Positions 10,100-22,400 of a DNA stretch of 64,000 bases are shown piece by piece. The notes beneath the pieces are model-generated. The model was given only the letters and a program-made list of their open reading frames with translations, did no database searches and was not told the DNA's origin. Where the stretch lies: assembly GCF_905475395.1 (NCBI RefSeq), contig NC_058341.1, positions 59,837,501-59,901,500 of the forward strand, given 5' to 3'. Each line of letters starts with the position of its first letter. Position 1 is the first letter of the stretch. A program made the position numbers and the translations under genes. Source of the DNA: Chrysoperla carnea (taxonomy: Eukaryota; Arthropoda; Insecta; Neuroptera; Chrysopidae).

Positions 10100-13000
10100 A
10101 TATTTTATACATTTTAAATTTTTATCTTTTATTTCGTGTATTCATTTTTTAATAACTCAAATTATATAGTCTTTGGAGTCTCTGTTCAAATTTGGTTTAT
10201 TTTATTCATTAGGAATATAAAATTTATTATCGTGTGAACAGTTTAGTAATGAAATGTGAAAATATTCTGAGCTGTGTTTTGTCATTCACATCAAAAATAA
10301 CATTTAATTGAAATACTATTTTTACGTAAAGAAAAAAATTGCTCTCCAAATAGACAATTAATCAAAAAATAAAAATTAAGATCATGATATACCGATATTG
10401 TAAAATTATTTAGTTAATTTTGGTTGAAAGATACATTTAAAAACATTTCCTTGTTTTATTGAAAAGATTTGAAGTGCAAAATTTTTTTTGTAAAATTGAA
10501 CACACGAATTTTGTCTAATAAATTCAAAAATAGAAAATTTAATTTAATAGATATATAATTAAGTATAAAATGTATTTTAAGAAACAACTTTTCATTTTAT
10601 TTTGTGATGAACCTGAAAATAATAAATTGAAACAAAGAGATTCTTTTTAAATAATTTATTTCTGTATTATGGAATATACTTCGCGGCCGAAGAAAAAATC
10701 GTGGAAACCAATCAAGATTGAATGTTGTTTCTAGAGTATGTAAAAAATATTTAAATTATAAGAAACATAAACAAAAGAAATAATGATTATTCGTGGTTAG
10801 AGGAAAACCACGTAAAAAAACCTCAATCCTTTGGATTAAAATACGTGAAACACAGCACAGCAAAAAGAATGAAAAATATTAAAAATTGATATGTAGAAAA
10901 GAAATATTGATATGAAAATATCAAGATTTTTGAAAATTAATTTTACATATTTTCCTAAATATAAAAATAAAATACAGATATAACAATAATTGGCTTTAAA
11001 CCACTCACTTAAATTGAGCCACTAAAACACTCACTAAAATTGAGAAGCATGAAGACCGACTCCAGGTGGATTTGATGATATTTAAAAACAAACAACAGGG
11101 ATGTATCGCCCGTTGAATAGAATTGATCTTGGTCCAGAGGCAAGCATGTTGATATATCAACCTAAAAAATAATTTAGGTTAGTAATAGACTCTAAAAATA
11201 TAGTCTATATTTAAGCGAAAGATTATATTCGCTATTTAATTTATAATCTTGTTACTTTCTCCAATAGCAAATGCATATTGGTTAAGAAAATTCAAAGAAA
11301 CAAGTTCACGATCTAGAAAATTTTCATCTTTAGAACTGATGGAATACATCTTTTAATAAAGATTTATTAGATGTCTGAATATAAAAATTTCGATTTAAAT
11401 CAAAAGAATTAAATTTATTAATTTTAAAGTCTAACCAACAGCTTTTAAAAAAATTTGCTACTTCGTTGTTCATTATTCTTCAATATTCTTAGTAAAAAAG
11501 ATAATAATTTAAAGTACCTTTAATTTTTTACTGCAAAACGTAACTAAGCCCTGTAGATTATAGTGATCATGTGATTTTTGTTTAACCAAATTGAAAATCG
11601 AAATTGTATCATCAAGGTAAATTGATTTCAATTGCATGATGTTTCTCAACAAACAACAGATTGGTTATTTTGAATGTAGTCCAATGTAGTTCATATTTTG
11701 AATGTAGTTCATACATCAACCTAAAAAATAATTCAGGCTAGTGATAGGTTCTCTAAAAATATTTAACTCAATATGCCGATTTTTAACCGACATATGTATA
11801 GAAAAATATATTCGGTGTTTGATTTATAATCTTGTTAAAAGAAGTATTATTTGAAAGTAATGACATTCAATTGGGTTAGAAATGCAATTTTTTTTTGTTC
11901 TTGCCTGTTTTCGTTTCTTGGAAAATAAAACATACGTACATTTTCCTCCGTAGCGTTACACACTACACAATTATTAAATTGAAAATTCAATATTTCAAGA
12001 AAATATCGAAAACTTATTGATAATGATATAGACTTGATATTGAATAAAAACAAGTTGAAGCATGATTCAAATAACTGAGTATAATAAAAAGAAAAGAAAA
12101 TGTGAATGATCTCGACATCTATGGAGGTTTTTTTGAGTAGTATATTGATTTTTAGTGACACCTGTGGGCGTTTTTTTGATTTTATTCATAATTAAGCCAT
12201 CTATGCTTGTTCAGGTGAAATAAAAGTGGCATAAAAGTTGCCTATTAAAGTGAATGTTCTTGTTGACTGATATAGTCTCTGAAATATATGATCTAAGGTT
12301 TGAATATTGTGTTGTCTTTGTCTGTTGTCCTCTCTGTGAAGGAAAAATGTTCACACTTGGTACAAGATGGGCCTATCTAGTAGTAGATGATCAAAGAGTT
12401 AGTCTCACTGATATATATTAATAAATTGGGGACTCACTAGCGACCTCTGTGCCGATTAGAAGCCATCTTATAAAGGGTATGCAAGGTTGTTTACAAACAG
12501 TGACAACAGTCAAAGTTGTGCGCGCTCCATAAAACAATTTGTTTTAGGCCGCAAAAATGCAAAAAAATTGTTACTTTTGTGGAAATAAAAAGTCACCCGA
12601 CAACGATAGAAATTGTCTCGATGATTACTTTTGATGGTTGTGTATAATGTGGATGACTCATGTGTAAGCCAAAAAAAAGGACGACTCGTGTGGACGCCAC
12701 TCGCCATATTTTCAGAATCGCATTTAGTTTCGTGAAAGTAACTGTTATTGTTTACCAGATTTAAATACTCAGCAATAGCACTATGTAAAATCTGCACACA
12801 CTAAAAGCAATTTAAATATTACGTTCTTCAATTCCTATTCTCATTCATCATACTCCTACATTTTTATCAGCAAGAAATTTTCTCATTTTCAGTCATATCT
12901 CGATTTTTTTCACTTGACATGAAGATTTATTATTATTTACGACAAGGGAAAATTATTTTGAAACCTTCAATTCATTTCAGCGGACGAACCACATTTAAAT

Positions 13001-13100
13001 TTTCGCTCCATTGTTACTTCGGATACCCTGAACAAAATGGCTTCAAACAGGCACATTTCGCTCAAAGCTGAAAGGATAGCAGTCCCCAATCCATTAATAT
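10100..13100. other. Gene-poor region with a duplicated 110-bp block
   Basis: No convincing gene. A block with ATCAACCTAAAAAATAAT, AGGTTAGTAATAG, CTCTAAAAATAT and ATTTATAATCTTGTTA occurs at about 11155-11260 and, diverged, at about 11710-11840 in the same direction. The region 12430-12640 is less AT-rich and includes GCCGCAAAAATG at 12551, opening a 25-codon frame MQKNCYFCGNKKSPDNDRN that has a CxxC; this is too short to call. The 95- and 104-codon minus frames at 12510 and 11847 look random. Confidence 0.5.
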
Positions 13101-13117
13101 AGATTAGTGGTTAATCT

Positions 13118-13640
13118 AGACTTGGCCTCCGTCTTATCAGAGCAAATCTAGCTATAGTGTATATACATGTACCTTAAGAGCAAATTTGCTCCTGCAAGAT
13201 TTGCTTTAATTTGGCAAACTACAGCGAACTATTTTCACTGAGCCTACATTTTTCTCTACCTTGCTCTATCTAGAGCTAGTATAGAGCTCGCCTGACATTT
13301 CGTAGAGCAGTTTCTCTATTCCGTATACTAGCATGTTGAGTCCTCTAGATAGATTTGTTATTCAGTTTAGCTAGATAACGAAAGGTAAAAAAGAAGTTTC
13401 AATTTACATAGAAGTGTTTAGATCCCTAGCTATTGTTAATCCAACTCTATCAGATTAGCAACAGCTAAAGACCTTCGTACTAATATGTAAATTGAAACTT
13501 CTTTTTTACTTTTCGTTCTCTAGTTTAACTAAAAACCGAATCTATCTATAGAGTTCTACATGCTAGAGTTAGTCTAACTAAATTAAAATTTACTCTAATT
13601 AGATCAAATCTAGCTACAGTGTATTTGTACCTTAAGAGTT
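13118..13640. repeat. Complex direct and inverted repeat element
   Basis: An inner inverted repeat pairs AAGAAGTTTCAATTTACATA (about 13396) with TATGTAAATTGAAACTTCTT (about 13487). An outer pair is direct: AGCAAATCTAGCTATAGTGT near 13140 and GATCAAATCTAGCTACAGTG near 13604, each followed by TACCTTAAGAG. A partial third copy, AGCAAATCCAGCTACAGTG, occurs at about 15325. It behaves like a decayed MITE with several rearranged ends. Confidence 0.65.
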
Positions 13641-13937
13641 TTACCCTTTTTTAATATTTTGACAAATACATACTGTCCATTAAAGCCATTAACAATAATG
13701 ATAAATTAAAAAACTTAAATAAGATTCATTCGGATAAAAATAGTTCTCCTTCTGTTACTACTACTATTACGTTAGGATAATGTGATTGGGAAGTCGCTAC
13801 CTAGACCCATCGGAGCTGGCAATCACAAACATAAATATTGGGGGTTACGAATTATTAAACATTAGAGAGAATAGTGTAATGAAATTTTGTATAACCAGCG
13901 CAGTATTATTTCGATACGTTTTTAAGGATTGTTTTTT

Positions 13938-14275
13938 TAGTTCTTGGTATAGGTGTTCATAAAATCACCTAATTAGTCCATTTTCGACTGCCTGTCCGTC
14001 TGTCAAACCGATAGCTCAAAAACGAAAAAAGATATCAAGTTGAAATTATTAGAGCGTGCTCAGGACATAAAAAGTGAGGTCGAGTTCGTAAATGAGCTAC
14101 ATAGATCAAGTGGGTCTTGCAAAGTTGGTAAACCGTGCGTAAACCTTGTATCAAGTGGGTAAACCTTAGAGATAGAACAAAAGTTTAAATGTAAAAAATA
14201 TTCCTTATAAAAAAAAAAAAAACTTTAGTTTCAAAAATTTTTCGTAAACATCATTGTTTACCCGTGAGAGTGCAA
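13938..14275 (+). repeat. Repeat family A, copy 3
   Basis: Contains the family blocks GGTATAGGTGTTCATAAAAT, TGCCTGTCCGTCTGTC, GCTCAAAAACGAAAAAAGAT, GTAAATGAGCTACATAGATC and CATTGTTTACCCGTGAGAG in the usual order. It includes a short internal duplication of the TAAACCTT block near 14130-14160. It lies about 430 bp before the guanine deaminase exon. Confidence 0.75.
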
Positions 14276-14700
14276 ATTATATAGCATACTAGTAGAACCG
14301 ACCACGCGTTGCTGTAGCTAAGATATACTTGAAATTCCACCACATAATCTTCGATTAAAGATTGGTTCATCTATTATTTTTCTGCACAATTTGAATCCAC
14401 CTCGATTATGCATAAGTGCGGATTTAGCAGGAACGTAATGAATACTTTTACCGCTTGCCGAGTGTGTAAAAGACAATCCGTCTGAATTTCGTAAAAAATA
14501 TTTTTTTGCGAATGCGGGATTAATTCTCTCTTTTTCCGCACAATGACAAAAAGCTGATTTCCCCTTGAGTGCAACAAATTAACTTATCGCAAACAAAATA
14601 TTAATTTGGGTTCGCAAGTAAATTTGGTTCACGAACGAGCAATTAGCTTTTTGTCTTACTTTTGAAAAAGAGTTATACTAACATTTCGTTTTAATTTTAG

Positions 14701-14929
14701 CTTAAGAATTGATGATCGTGTTGGGAATTTTAATGTGGGCAAAGAATTTGATACGTTGCTCATCGATTTAAACAGTAAAGACTATCCAATTGATCTTGAT
14801 TTAAAATGTGAAGGCGATTTTACAACGAAAGAATTATTTCAAAAATTTATTTACTTAGGTGATGATCATAATATAGATAAAGTTTTTGTAGTAGGTCGAT
14901 GCGTTGTGGAAGACAACGAAAGACAATAA
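14701..14929 (+). CDS. Guanine deaminase, last exon (partial gene)
   Basis: Guanine deaminase is a zinc-dependent amidohydrolase that converts guanine to xanthine in purine catabolism. A polypyrimidine stretch ending TTTTAG precedes 14701; the exon starts with one base of a split codon and then reads LRIDDRVGNFNVGKEFDTLL. The rest includes DLNSKDYPIDLDL, LFQKFIYLGDDHNIDKVFVV and a stop at 14927-14929, matching the conserved C terminus of animal guanine deaminases (GxVGxFxVGKEFDAxL, then QKFLYLGDDRNI). Only about 76 C-terminal residues are present. The catalytic exons (PGFIDTHxH, HCVHL, GTDVSGG) were not seen in the preceding 14.7 kb on the plus strand, so either the intron is very long, the gene starts outside the window, or this exon is an isolated fragment. 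An AATAAA overlaps the stop codon. Confidence 0.85.
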
Positions 14930-15227
14930 AAGAATGTAATAATAATAATAATTTGTACCTACCTATTTACAATTTTACGCCTTTCTAGAGATATTTTCTT
15001 GTATAGGAATGTTGTTGAGTTACATAAAATCGATGAGTAATACTGAAAAACAACCATTTTCATGTGATATTTGAGATAAAAAATACACTCGCAAACATCG
15101 CATGACAATGATCACTCTCCAATATAAATTCGTGAAGCTGAAACTTGCATGAATTTGGTTCTTCCAAAATTTTGTATTTGAATTGTTTATGAGATTTTTA
15201 TGTAATACATTGAAACTACTTTTTTAC

Positions 15228-15372
15228 TCCATGTTCTCTAGCTAGACTGTAGAGCAAATTTACCTAGAGATCTCTATATACGAAAGTTTCAAGTCTAGAT
15301 TTGATCTCTCTCTTATTAGAGCAAATCCAGCTACAGTGTACATTAAGGGTAAATTTGTTCGAGCAAGATAGC
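15228..15372. repeat. Partial second copy of the 13118 repeat
   Basis: The block TTGAAACTACTTTTTTACTC, then TTCTCTAGCTAGAC, and AGAGCAAATCCAGCTACAGT followed by a ....TTAAGGGTAAATTTG stretch parallels 13490-13640 and 13130-13190. It lies about 300 bp beyond the guanine deaminase stop codon. Confidence 0.6.
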
Positions 15373-16408
15373 AAACTTCCATAATCGAAAACTTCCTGGG
15401 CGTTATGAAAAGTCAATAAGGTGAAAGCATCTTTATCCCATCACATAGATCCGATTACTTTCAAAGTATTCCAATACTCTCTTCTAAGAGAAGAAGGAAG
15501 CTAAGAAAGAAGGAAGCTCTCTTTTAAGATCTTTTTTTTTGCTTCCGATCAAGGATGATTCCGAACAAATTTACAAATTTTGGAATTGGATACTCTAATT
15601 TAAAAATAGGACTGCGGTAGTTTTAGTGGTTGAAATACTTAAGTTCAACCAGAATGTCTTTTAACTTTCCTAAAACATTTATAACGTTGCTACCAGCTCA
15701 ATTTAATGATTTATTTGATAAGTATACGACCATATCGTCAGTAAATTGTATGATGTGTATAAAAGCTGTCTGTAACTCGATGGCCATAGTTTAAGAGCGA
15801 ATTATTTGGAAAATTTTAAGTCGAAAGTACCTGATATACTTTTGTCCAAAACCTAATAGTTATGTTCACTATTAAATGGGGAATATTCATGAAATTTAAA
15901 GGTTAAAATATTTTTTTTCCGTAACTTTATTGGCTGGACATTTCAACTAAACCATTATTTTCGTAATTAATACCTTTTTAATTACTTAAAATTAATTAAT
16001 AAAAGTGCAAATTCGTTGCTTACCTATAACATACTAGTATACTTACTTAAAACATACAAGTTAATTTTTTTATCCGGAGAAGCATCAGTCTAGTTTTAAA
16101 CTTCCCCCTCGATATCTAAATCGACAGGTTATCACTCGAAGTAATAATCATATCAGGTCAAGAGTTATAAAGGGTGGATACATTTAAAATGATCACACTG
16201 TATATAATTATACATAATCATTAATTAGGTATTTGTTTAGAAGAGAACACACCGTATAGTCGATCATAGCACTTCATACGGACATATTTTCGGATGGATA
16301 TACATGACGGATATGAGCGGACACGGATATCCGCCACATAACTAACGAGAAACAATAAAATTGAGTCTGGCATCTTGGAAATTGGTACAATCAATCTGGC
16401 ATTTTGAC

Positions 16409-17713
16409 TGGAAAAAATTTCAATGGTGAATCTGAGGTTATAGATCGTTAGGGGGGCATGTAAATAACTTTAAAAAAAATTAAGAGAATTTTTCGTTCTG
16501 CTGTTTTTGAGAAAATAAAAAAAAAAATTTTCAAATAAAAAATGTAGAAGACATTGTCAGCTACATTTTATGTCATTGGAGCAACGTCATACGAGTTAAA
16601 TTACAAAAAGTAGGTGGCGCTAAAGTATCAAAAAAAGGGTTTTTCACGATTTTCATTAAGAAAAAATGATTTTTTTGTAAAAGTGTAAATGAGAAAGTTG
16701 TTTTACTCAAAATTAGCTTCAACTTTTATTTAAACAATTTTTTTGTAAAACTTACCGTTTTTGAAATACAGCTTGCTGAAGAGTACACATCGAATTTTAT
16801 AAACTTCAAAAATTTATAATTATGTTAACGTTTGTTTTTGTTTTCATAAACATTCATATTTTATAAACTTCAAAAATGCACGTGTATTCTATCTATTACA
16901 TTTATAAATAAATGAGTAAATACCTTGGTGAAAAAATTCTTTTTCGACCATACGCAGTCCTTGAATTACCTCCATCAGCATACGTATCGTGGCACTTGAT
17001 GTGAACAACGATTGTTTTGCTTTCATCCTTGAGTAATTTTTCGATTGTTAAATCATCTCTGATTATGCTAGCTCATATTAATTTTCCCGACTTTTTGAAT
17101 CCACAGTTCTTTTTTCACCCACTTCAACAGTTCTATTACACACGAAACAGATATTCATTTTTGGAGAGAAAAATTTTCAGACCTTTACTCTCCAATACTC
17201 ACATAGGAACTAAAAAATGTACTATTCATAGACAGTTAGGCAGATGTTAGAATCCGGTCCTTTGTTCGTACTATGCCGACTCGCCCGGCGAAAGTGACAA
17301 AAGAACCGTTTACTACGGTGCGTTGCATTTTTGGCCTATAGCTCGGAAACGGAAAGTTTTTCATAAAAATTGTTAGAATAAAGTTGAAGCTTATTTTGAA
17401 TCAAACAACTTTCTCATTTTACAAATTTATCACACTTTTACAAAAAATCATTTTTTCTTAATGAAAATCGTGAAAAACCCTTTTTTTTATACTTTAGCGC
17501 CACCTACTTTTTGTAATTTAACTCGTATGACGTTGCTCCAATGACATAAAATGTAGCTGACAATGTCTTCTACATTTTTTATTTGAAATTTTTTTTTTTT
17601 TTTTCTCAAAAACAGCGGAACGAAAAATTCTCTTAATTTTTTTTTAAAGTTATTTACATGTCCCCCTAACGATCTATAACCTCAGATTCACCATTGAAAT
17701 TATTTCCAGGTCC
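16409..17713. mobile_element. 1.3-kb foldback transposon with about 365-bp arms
   Basis: The left arm begins GGAAAAAATTTCAATGGTGA at about 16409 and the right arm ends TCACCATTGAAATTATTTCC at about 17713. Pairing continues inward through GGTTATAGATCGTTAGGGG, ATGTAGAAGACATTGTCAGC, TTGGAGCAACGTCATACGAG and GTAGGTGGCGCTAAAGTAT, to about 16771 and 17338. About 565 bp of unpaired AT-rich sequence lies between. No transposase is visible; the 77-codon frame at 17017-17250 lies in the centre and is unrecognised. Arm identity is high, so the insertion or an arm-correction event is recent. Confidence 0.85.
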
Positions 17714-18469
17714 GGCCTTTTTTTCGTCTAGATTGACTGAATCAAATGGGCAAATGTGGAAATAATTAAAATAGAACATGGTATCCTAGGCAACTACATA
17801 CATAGAGCTATAATTAAGGACGTGCTATGAAAATAACAATAATAGGGAATATTCATGAAATTTAAATTTGGCACGAAAACATATCATCCATACCGTTTTC
17901 CCATTAGACCAATTTTTATTTATTTATTTAAATAATCGGGCAACCTCCCTTAAAATTCTCAGAATTGAATTGGACTTAATCTAACTTCATATAAAAAAAA
18001 TCAAGCTATTTATTTAAAACACACAGTGACACTTTCTTAAAGTTCCTATGTTTGAGAACCATATTTTATTTAGTCTCCTATCTGTATCCTTACCTATACC
18101 ATCCATATATAAAAGTTAAAAGGTAAAATAAATAAAACAATTCACTAATAATTGTATATAAGTATTCATATTGTAAATAATTAACAAAAAAAAAAACACA
18201 ATTATATTTTTTAGTATATAATAATAGTAGATAATTATTGTAAATACTGTTTTCTCGGATGTGTTATTTCAGTAAACACCATTTTTTTTTAAATATATAC
18301 TTACTAAAATCTACTACTAATAAAATGAAAAATACAAAAAATATAGATATTCTAAATATATTCCTAATAAATTCCTCAAATATTTTATTGTATCAACATT
18401 TAAACTGTTTCAAATGAAAAAAAAATTTATTATTCAATTTTGTGTTATAAAATCATCACTTTTCTGTAT

Positions 18470-18505
18470 TTTTCTATAGGCGAAGCCAACAGACATATTT
18501 TCACA
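18470..18505 (+). repeat. 36-bp direct repeat, copy 1
   Basis: TGTATTTTTCTATAGGCGAA followed by GCCAACAGACATATTT. The same 36 bases are found 902 bases downstream with different sequence on both sides. The pyrimidine-rich half followed by AG looks like a splice acceptor in front of a conserved GCG-AAG-CCA-ACA stretch. Confidence 0.8.
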
Positions 18506-19371
18506 CTTATATTGTAAAATGAGAAATTTGAACAGTCCAAAATTCTTAGATCCGAATTTCGGGCAGAACTTTAATATGGTTGACGCGAACAGTTTCCTAT
18601 ACACTTTTTATATCATGTGTCTCATTTTAAACAATCCAGCTAAAAAAATTTTAAGTCATTTTTTCGTTAACCTTATAATTTCAACGGAAATCCATTACAA
18701 AAAAGATGGATTCTGTTATTTGAAATTTGGTTCTGTTACTATTTCCAAAAAATGAGCGAATTAAACGTACCTTCTTAAGAGTATAGGACAGATTTTTAAT
18801 ATCGTTTTCTATCGTAGTTATTAATATTTCCAACAAAAGTTGTGTGCTATTTTATAAAGAACAACTTTTTAATTTAAAGTTTTCCTTTACCCCTTATTAG
18901 ATCAGAGCATGAATTGATTTTTCAAGAATATTACAAGTCAAGGTTAAATTTACGGCTTCTGTGAGGGGTGTTCACCTCCAAGTAAAACAACTTTTACTCG
19001 ATGAAAAAATTTTCAGTTGGATTGCATAAATTGGGACACCTGGTATTTCTTTTTTTCATCCCTGTGCATTCCATTCTTTATCTTATGGCGTAATACACCT
19101 ACATTATGTCTAGCTATTGACAAAAGTTCATTTAAAACATCGAATACACGATCAATATGTATTGTCAATAAAAGTTTGTCAATAATGATAAATAAATATT
19201 GACAATCTGTTAAGTTATAACTTACTTGTATATCAGTGAAATATATCATCAAAATAAGATTGTCAATCCTGAGACAGACAATCCTTCAATTTTACTCAGA
19301 CAGTTTAATTTTTATCGTCAATATTAAAATATCTTGATTTTCAGCAAATTAATCCATCAATATTGATTGTA

Positions 19372-19454
19372 TTTTTCTATAGGCGAAGCCAACAGACATA
19401 TTTGGTAATATGTCTGTTAAAAGGTAATCAATATCTATCATATTGATTACCTTT
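19372..19454 (+). repeat. 36-bp direct repeat, copy 2, followed by two hairpins
   Basis: The repeat occupies about 19372-19406. Its last bases form the arm of a perfect hairpin (AACAGACATATT with AATATGTCTGTT, 19391-19418), and directly after comes a second perfect 15-bp hairpin (AAAGGTAATCAATAT with ATATTGATTACCTTT, 19420-19454). The hairpins are absent at copy 1. Confidence 0.8.
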
Positions 19455-19499
19455 CACTACTTCTACAACAACTTATATTGATCGTGTAAATGCCACTTT

Positions 19500-22400
19500 A
19501 CAAAAAAAAAAGCGACTTATCAGAAATACTTTTTATTAAAATAAAAACAGCACCGATGTAAGTATGGGTGCAAAATAATTATTTCGAGTGCAATCGCTTA
19601 AAATGTTGGATTACTCCAGCCCTAAAAGGGTAGACATCAATTCTCAGAGAGTTTCTATATCTTAATAAATGTGAAGAATGAATTTTGATAGTTTCAAAAT
19701 ACAGTGTTAAAAATCCTTTGTCGATGTGAGATGTCTATGTTTAGAGGTAATTTGGTAGATGACTGATATCGAATTTTCCACATTATCCATGAAAATGTAA
19801 AAGTAGCCTTGATACCATAAAAAAATTTGAAACATAAATTAAAATTGATTAAAAAACGAAAAAGTTTTAGAATTTTTTATGTAATCTTCATAAAAATGCT
19901 CAATAATGACGTCACTTTTAAAGTATCTTCCTCTTTGTTTAGTTACGAGTTTTAAACGTTCATATTTTCCGTCCTTTTAAAGATTTTTAATCCAACTTCA
20001 CTTTTCTGCCCGTGCAGTGAAAAGTTCTTAACTTTATTTTACCTTCTTATGATTATTGCAGTGTGACTGGAAATCCGTAGCAACATCAATGAGTTAAAAT
20101 GACAGAAAAACTTTTTTTTTATATTTTAAATTGCAATTTGATCCGCTCTGAAAAATTTAATATCTGTTGGCCCTAAGCATTTTGCACCCAAACTTGTTGG
20201 CTCTAAGCATTCTGCGCAAACTCAATTTCAACACAAATTTAAACATTGATGTGATGCATAATTATTATAATTCAATTTTTTTTTAAATTTCAATCAGCCT
20301 TTATTTAAGATGATTCTTTGGTTCCACAAAAATTTTCCCTATGGGGTTGGTTTCATTCGTTGACAAAATCATTTTTAAAGTTACAACACAAAGAATTAAA
20401 TATTATTTTCTCTCTAACATGTTTAATATCCAGTCTTGTTTTTGTTAGATATCTTTTTTTTATGTACATACTTGAGACATTTAAGATGTACTCAAGTCTT
20501 TTGATCGTGTTTGATATGTTATGTACGCATCATAAAAAGATGGCGCATCTTCCATACTCCACTGAATAAAAATTTTTGACCTTTACTTTCGCGTTCATAA
20601 CTATTTTTTGGCACAAGGCTTCCTTAGGCATAAAAACATATCCAGAAAGATGTTACGGTGTAAACCTACGGTGGTTAAAACTTCGTTATAAGGCATATAA
20701 CGATATAGCCGTTAAAATGCCAGTATTTTCTACAAGAAAATCGTTTTGTGTCAATAACAAATCGTTTCTTATTGTACTTCGTTGGAAATTGTTTTATGTT
20801 ACTTAAATAATTTAACGTGGCATATTTTTTGGTTTTATTTAGAAACTCTAGGTAAATGTATCCAGTATCACGTTTTTAAAGTTACATACTTCTTATATTT
20901 CGTCACCGAGAAAACTGATATTCTCTTCGTAATACCCGTTGCTATGTTTGTCTCAATCCGAGACTAAAATAAAGTGCACTAAAGTAATAGAGAAGTTACA
21001 TGTTTTTTAATTTTATTATTTTTCGAAAGTTTACTAAAAATGACTAAGAAAAATTTTTAAAAACTGTTTTTTCAATTGATTTTTCATGCAATTATACAAT
21101 TAATATAGTTTTTCTAAACTGTTCAAACGCCAGTGACGTCAACTTATCACTTGAGTAACACCACCGCACGGAGATAAGATGATAAAATAACGTGCAGAAT
21201 GATGAATGGTTTGTCTTTCAACTTGTTTTCAATATATTAAAACATAATTTTACATAGAAACAAGCCGAAAAATTAGAATTTAACGTGATTCCGATTGGCT
21301 CCCAGCTTAAAAGGATATGAAAACGTCACAACCAATCACAAATGATTTTTTTTATTTAAAAAAAATATTGTTTGAATATAAATTTAGATGAATTCTTTCA
21401 TTTATCTGTTTATTCTTTCAATGCAACTTCTCTATTTTGCTTGGTTTGTTTCAAATCGAACATTGCAAACAAAATTTAATAGCTTCCTGTTCACATTTTT
21501 TTAAGATTTTGTGACAGAATTACCCCCAAAATTTGGTGTTTTTTGTTTCAATCAAAATTTTTTGATACACAATGCTTACGGTTTAAGATTAATTCTTGAT
21601 AAAACGAATGTTTGCCTTTAAAATGAAATAACTCAACATTGACACATTTATAATTGATTTTATTTTATTTAATTTATTTTTTGATCCGTAAATCACATTT
21701 CGAACACGATCATACTAATTTTCTTTCAAAAAATTTTATTATTTTCATGAAAATGAAATACAAAATGGCTGATGATGATGTTGAGCCTTCCCATTTTTTG
21801 ATTCTAAATAGTTTACCCAAATAATATTATAGTTTTTAAGTACTATGTACAATATTATACAATGCTTATAAATTTAAAAAACACTTATTTTCTTTGAATA
21901 TTACCAAAAGAAAAATTGATTAATTAGGCTGTAGTCTTATAAAATATTTTAGTTTTTCATTAATGCAAATGATCGAGCATGAGAGTTTAGGAAAAGTATT
22001 TAAACAAACGTATAAATTCTATTATACAAGGTGATTTTTTTTTTAAATTTCCAATCATATTTTTCGAAAAGGGAATGAAAAAAAAAACAAATTGGAGCGA
22101 TGTTTGACCATAAAGCCACTCCCGTATAAAAACAAAAACTAAATATTTTCATTCTCGATAGTTAAAAAAATTGGGCCCATATATCTTTATGAGTTTCCAT
22201 TTCGTTTTCGAAAACTAAGGGTGGAAATATCTTTAAAAAATTACACTGTAGAAAATGACTCGAGTCAGTAAATACAATATAATCTTGCATAATCAATCTT
22301 TCGAGAAACTTTTTTTAATATTCTTGATAGTATCTATCTAAAATCTTGTTTCCACGGCGCTTCGATCAACAAGTCTAGATTAAGATATATATCGATCATT

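Noticed and set aside
12557-12634. Short frame MQKNCYFCGNKKSPDNDRN with a CxxC, looking like a THAP start
   Set aside because: Only 25 codons, no donor that joins a THAP second exon was seen, and a CxxC alone is weak evidence.
17017-17250. 77-codon frame in the centre of the 1.3-kb foldback as a transposase
   Set aside because: No catalytic motif, too short, and no similarity to any transposase family that I recognise.
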